The notes under the pieces are model-generated. The model saw nothing but the letters and a program-made list of their open reading frames with translations. It made no database searches and was not told where the DNA came from. From Deinococcus peraridilitoris DSM 19664 (GTDB taxonomy: Bacteria; Deinococcota; Deinococci; Deinococcales; Deinococcaceae), in contig NC_019789.1 in NCBI RefSeq assembly GCF_000317835.1, positions 310,001 through 374,000 of the forward strand: a DNA stretch of 64,000 bases, in the 5' to 3' direction. The position numbers were made by a program, and so were the translations under genes. Of this stretch, positions 62,565 to 64,000 are shown piece after piece; positions within the stretch are counted from its first letter, which is position 1; the number at the start of each line of letters is the position of its first letter.

Positions 62565-62809
62565 ATGACGTCCAGACCCAGACGGACCTTTCAGGAACTT
62601 TACGCTGGTTCTCCAGGGTTGATCTTCGAGCCGCTGGGGTGTCACCGCCCAACCCGATGGGGTTCGTGGGGGAGCTGCTGAACCGCGCGAAAAACGAAGA
62701 CGCCAGGCCGGTCCTGCACGTCGGGTACCCGGCTCCTGACGTGCAGGTTCCCGGCTTGCAGCGGCAGACGCTCGGTGAGGTCTTCCAGATTGACACGGGT
62801 GAGCCTTGA
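62565..62809 (+). pseudogene. Nitroreductase-like C-terminal remnant, frameshifted
   Basis: One frame gives FQELYAGSPGLIFEPLG, another gives PPNPMGFVGELLNRAKNEDARPVLHVGYPAPDVQVPGLQRQTLGEV. Together these resemble the end of FMN nitroreductase/Acg-type proteins (L-x-x-x-P-L-G ... L-R-V-G-Y-P ... P-R-R). An intact gene is not present. It is tentative and may have been duplicated or imported with the redox genes. Confidence 0.35.
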
Positions 62810-63960
62810 GGGCCCTGTGGGTGCTTCGTTGGCTGCTGTGCATTCCCCCGCTCACCGTCGCCTGCGCTGCACCTGCCCTTCCCGCACCGGTCGTGTGGCT
62901 GGTGGACGGTGCGTCAGGCGTCTACGGGACCACGCAGAGCGGCGACTTGTTCACCTGGCAGGCCGGTCAGATCCGCCTGCTGCACAAGGCGTTCGCGCTG
63001 AGTCCTTTGATCGCCTGCGATGGCGGGGTCGTGGGCGTCAACGGGTACGGTGAGCTGCAACGCTGGACCGCAGGGCAGCTCGTTTCGACGTCGGGTGCGC
63101 GGCTTTCAGCACTGTCCCGCCCAGCCTGCGTTCCTGACGGGCTGGTGGCGGTCGCGATGAACGGTGACCTGGTGCGGTACGAAACGCGCGACCGGACTTG
63201 GCGTGAAACCGCACGCGTGCAGGCGGACGCTTTGCCTGACGCGCAACTCACCCTGGCGGACCTGACCGGAAATGGAACGCGGCAGATTGTGGCCCTGCGG
63301 GGCCCGAACCGTGAGCGTTACCGGCATGGCATTTTGGGTGACACCGTGGAAGCGACCGGCATCGGCGTTTTCGATTCCACACACCTGGCGCTGCGCGCGA
63401 AACTGACACTCGGCGCTCCTGACGTATTCGAAGACCTTGAGGCCAGACCACTGCGCACCTCGGATCAGCGTGACGCGCTGGTAGTCGTCCGTTCGAGCGC
63501 GCAGGGTGGCTCAGCCCTGGCGGTCATCGAGCAGCGCGAATCCACCTTGCACATGCGTTCGCTGGGACCCGACTTCCAGCAACCCAACCGCTGGCTCGCG
63601 CCGATCGTGGGTCTTCACGCGGTCTGGGCGGTACATACGCCCCATCTGGGAGGCGTCCTGCATCACTACCAGGAACGGGGGGGCGTGCTGTCCGCCTTTT
63701 CTCGCCTGGAGGGCGTGTCCAATCACGTGATCGGCAGCCGGAACCTGAGCATGGCGGTGGCGCTGAGCGACCACCAGCTCGTGCTGCCCACGCAGGACCG
63801 CCAGCGCTTGCTGATCATCCGCTGTGCTTCGCACTGCTCGGTGCGGCAGGAACTGAACCTGGACGCTCCGCTCAGCAGTAACCTCATCGTTTCCGGCGGA
63901 CAACTGATCGCGGGAGATGAATCCGGCCAAATCCACCGCTGGCCCCTCCCGGCGTTCTGA
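62806..63960 (+). CDS. Secreted beta-propeller-like protein
   Basis: A 384-residue protein with a probable signal peptide (LRWLLCIPPLTVACAAP). It has several repeats of the form G-x-L-x-x-W/Y (GDLFTWQAGQIRLLH, GELQRWTAGQLV, GDLVRYETRDRTW, GQIHRWPLPAF), which suggests a WD40/PQQ-like propeller. The family is not otherwise recognised. TTG 62806 overlaps the preceding stop; a GTG five codons later is also possible. Confidence 0.6.
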   Translation: MRALWVLRWLLCIPPLTVACAAPALPAPVVWLVDGASGVYGTTQSGDLFTWQAGQIRLLHKAFALSPLIACDGGVVGVNGYGELQRWTAGQLVSTSGARLSALSRPACVPDGLVAVAMNGDLVRYETRDRTWRETARVQADALPDAQLTLADLTGNGTRQIVALRGPNRERYRHGILGDTVEATGIGVFDSTHLALRAKLTLGAPDVFEDLEARPLRTSDQRDALVVVRSSAQGGSALAVIEQRESTLHMRSLGPDFQQPNRWLAPIVGLHAVWAVHTPHLGGVLHHYQERGGVLSAFSRLEGVSNHVIGSRNLSMAVALSDHQLVLPTQDRQRLLIIRCASHCSVRQELNLDAPLSSNLIVSGGQLIAGDESGQIHRWPLPAF

Positions 63961-64000
63961 GGTTTAAGTCCCTCCTACTTGAGTTTTGGTGTTCTCCCAA

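Noticed and set aside
1..64000. CRISPR arrays, rRNA genes, complete tRNAs
   Set aside because: No regularly spaced repeats or rRNA signatures were seen, and the only tRNA signal is the 3' fragment at 33454.

Overview
The window is high-GC bacterial DNA. The mix of gene families (exopolysaccharide genes, envelope proteins with PRC-barrel, BON and fasciclin domains, many IS elements) suggests a Deinococcus-type organism. That is an inference from content; there is no rRNA or other marker gene to prove it.

Layout. (1) 1-24.4 kb is a surface polysaccharide locus. It starts with a partial UDP-glucose dehydrogenase, then UDP-xylose synthase, a flippase, an acyltransferase, several glycosyltransferases, an O-antigen-ligase/polymerase-like membrane protein, and the GDP-fucose pair gmd/fcl. 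Most of these genes are joined by 4-nt stop/start overlaps. A convergent group follows (mannose-1-phosphate guanylyltransferase, a second Wzy/WaaL-like protein, a small partner protein), then a WbaP-type priming transferase and several secreted proteins, including an 800-residue Ig-repeat lipoprotein. A tyrosine autokinase of the Wzc type closes the region. Together they cover sugar-nucleotide supply, priming, assembly, flipping, polymerisation and length control.

(2) 24.4-33.5 kb is an accessory island and the most unusual part. It holds two HNH-like genes, an excisionase-like HTH gene, several small DNA-binding genes, a broken helicase-like C-terminus and an XRE regulator. It also holds a 472-residue orphan protein (25342-26760, minus strand) in which the fingers and palm signatures of family A DNA polymerases can be read, although it is far shorter than Pol I. 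A 14-bp palindrome occurs three times across the island. IS scars and a 3' tRNA-Arg fragment with its terminator mark rearrangement or integration ends.

(3) 33.9-40.4 kb (minus strand) is a peptidoglycan amino-sugar operon: an RpiR-family regulator, a sugar ABC importer, a MurQ-NanE fusion and a BadF-type kinase. Its promoter overlaps a clear inverted-repeat operator.

(4) 41-55 kb carries a flippase-like membrane protein, a MarR regulator, an IS630 copy, a patatin-like protein, and a plus-strand cluster of secreted proteins. That cluster shares about seven copies of one repeat domain, one copy fused to two fasciclin domains. It also has PRC-barrel and BON proteins, an HtrA-like lipoprotein and a HAD hydrolase. 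Three copies of one 13-bp motif link the MarR gene to the region just upstream of the cluster.

(5) 55-64 kb has a truncated trehalose-synthase start, an IS1-like element with target duplication, a damaged IS3 element, and redox or stress genes: an AhpD-like protein, a DinB-like protein, a MerA/Lpd-type flavoprotein, a peroxiredoxin, and a secreted propeller-like protein. No rRNA, intact tRNA or CRISPR array was seen.
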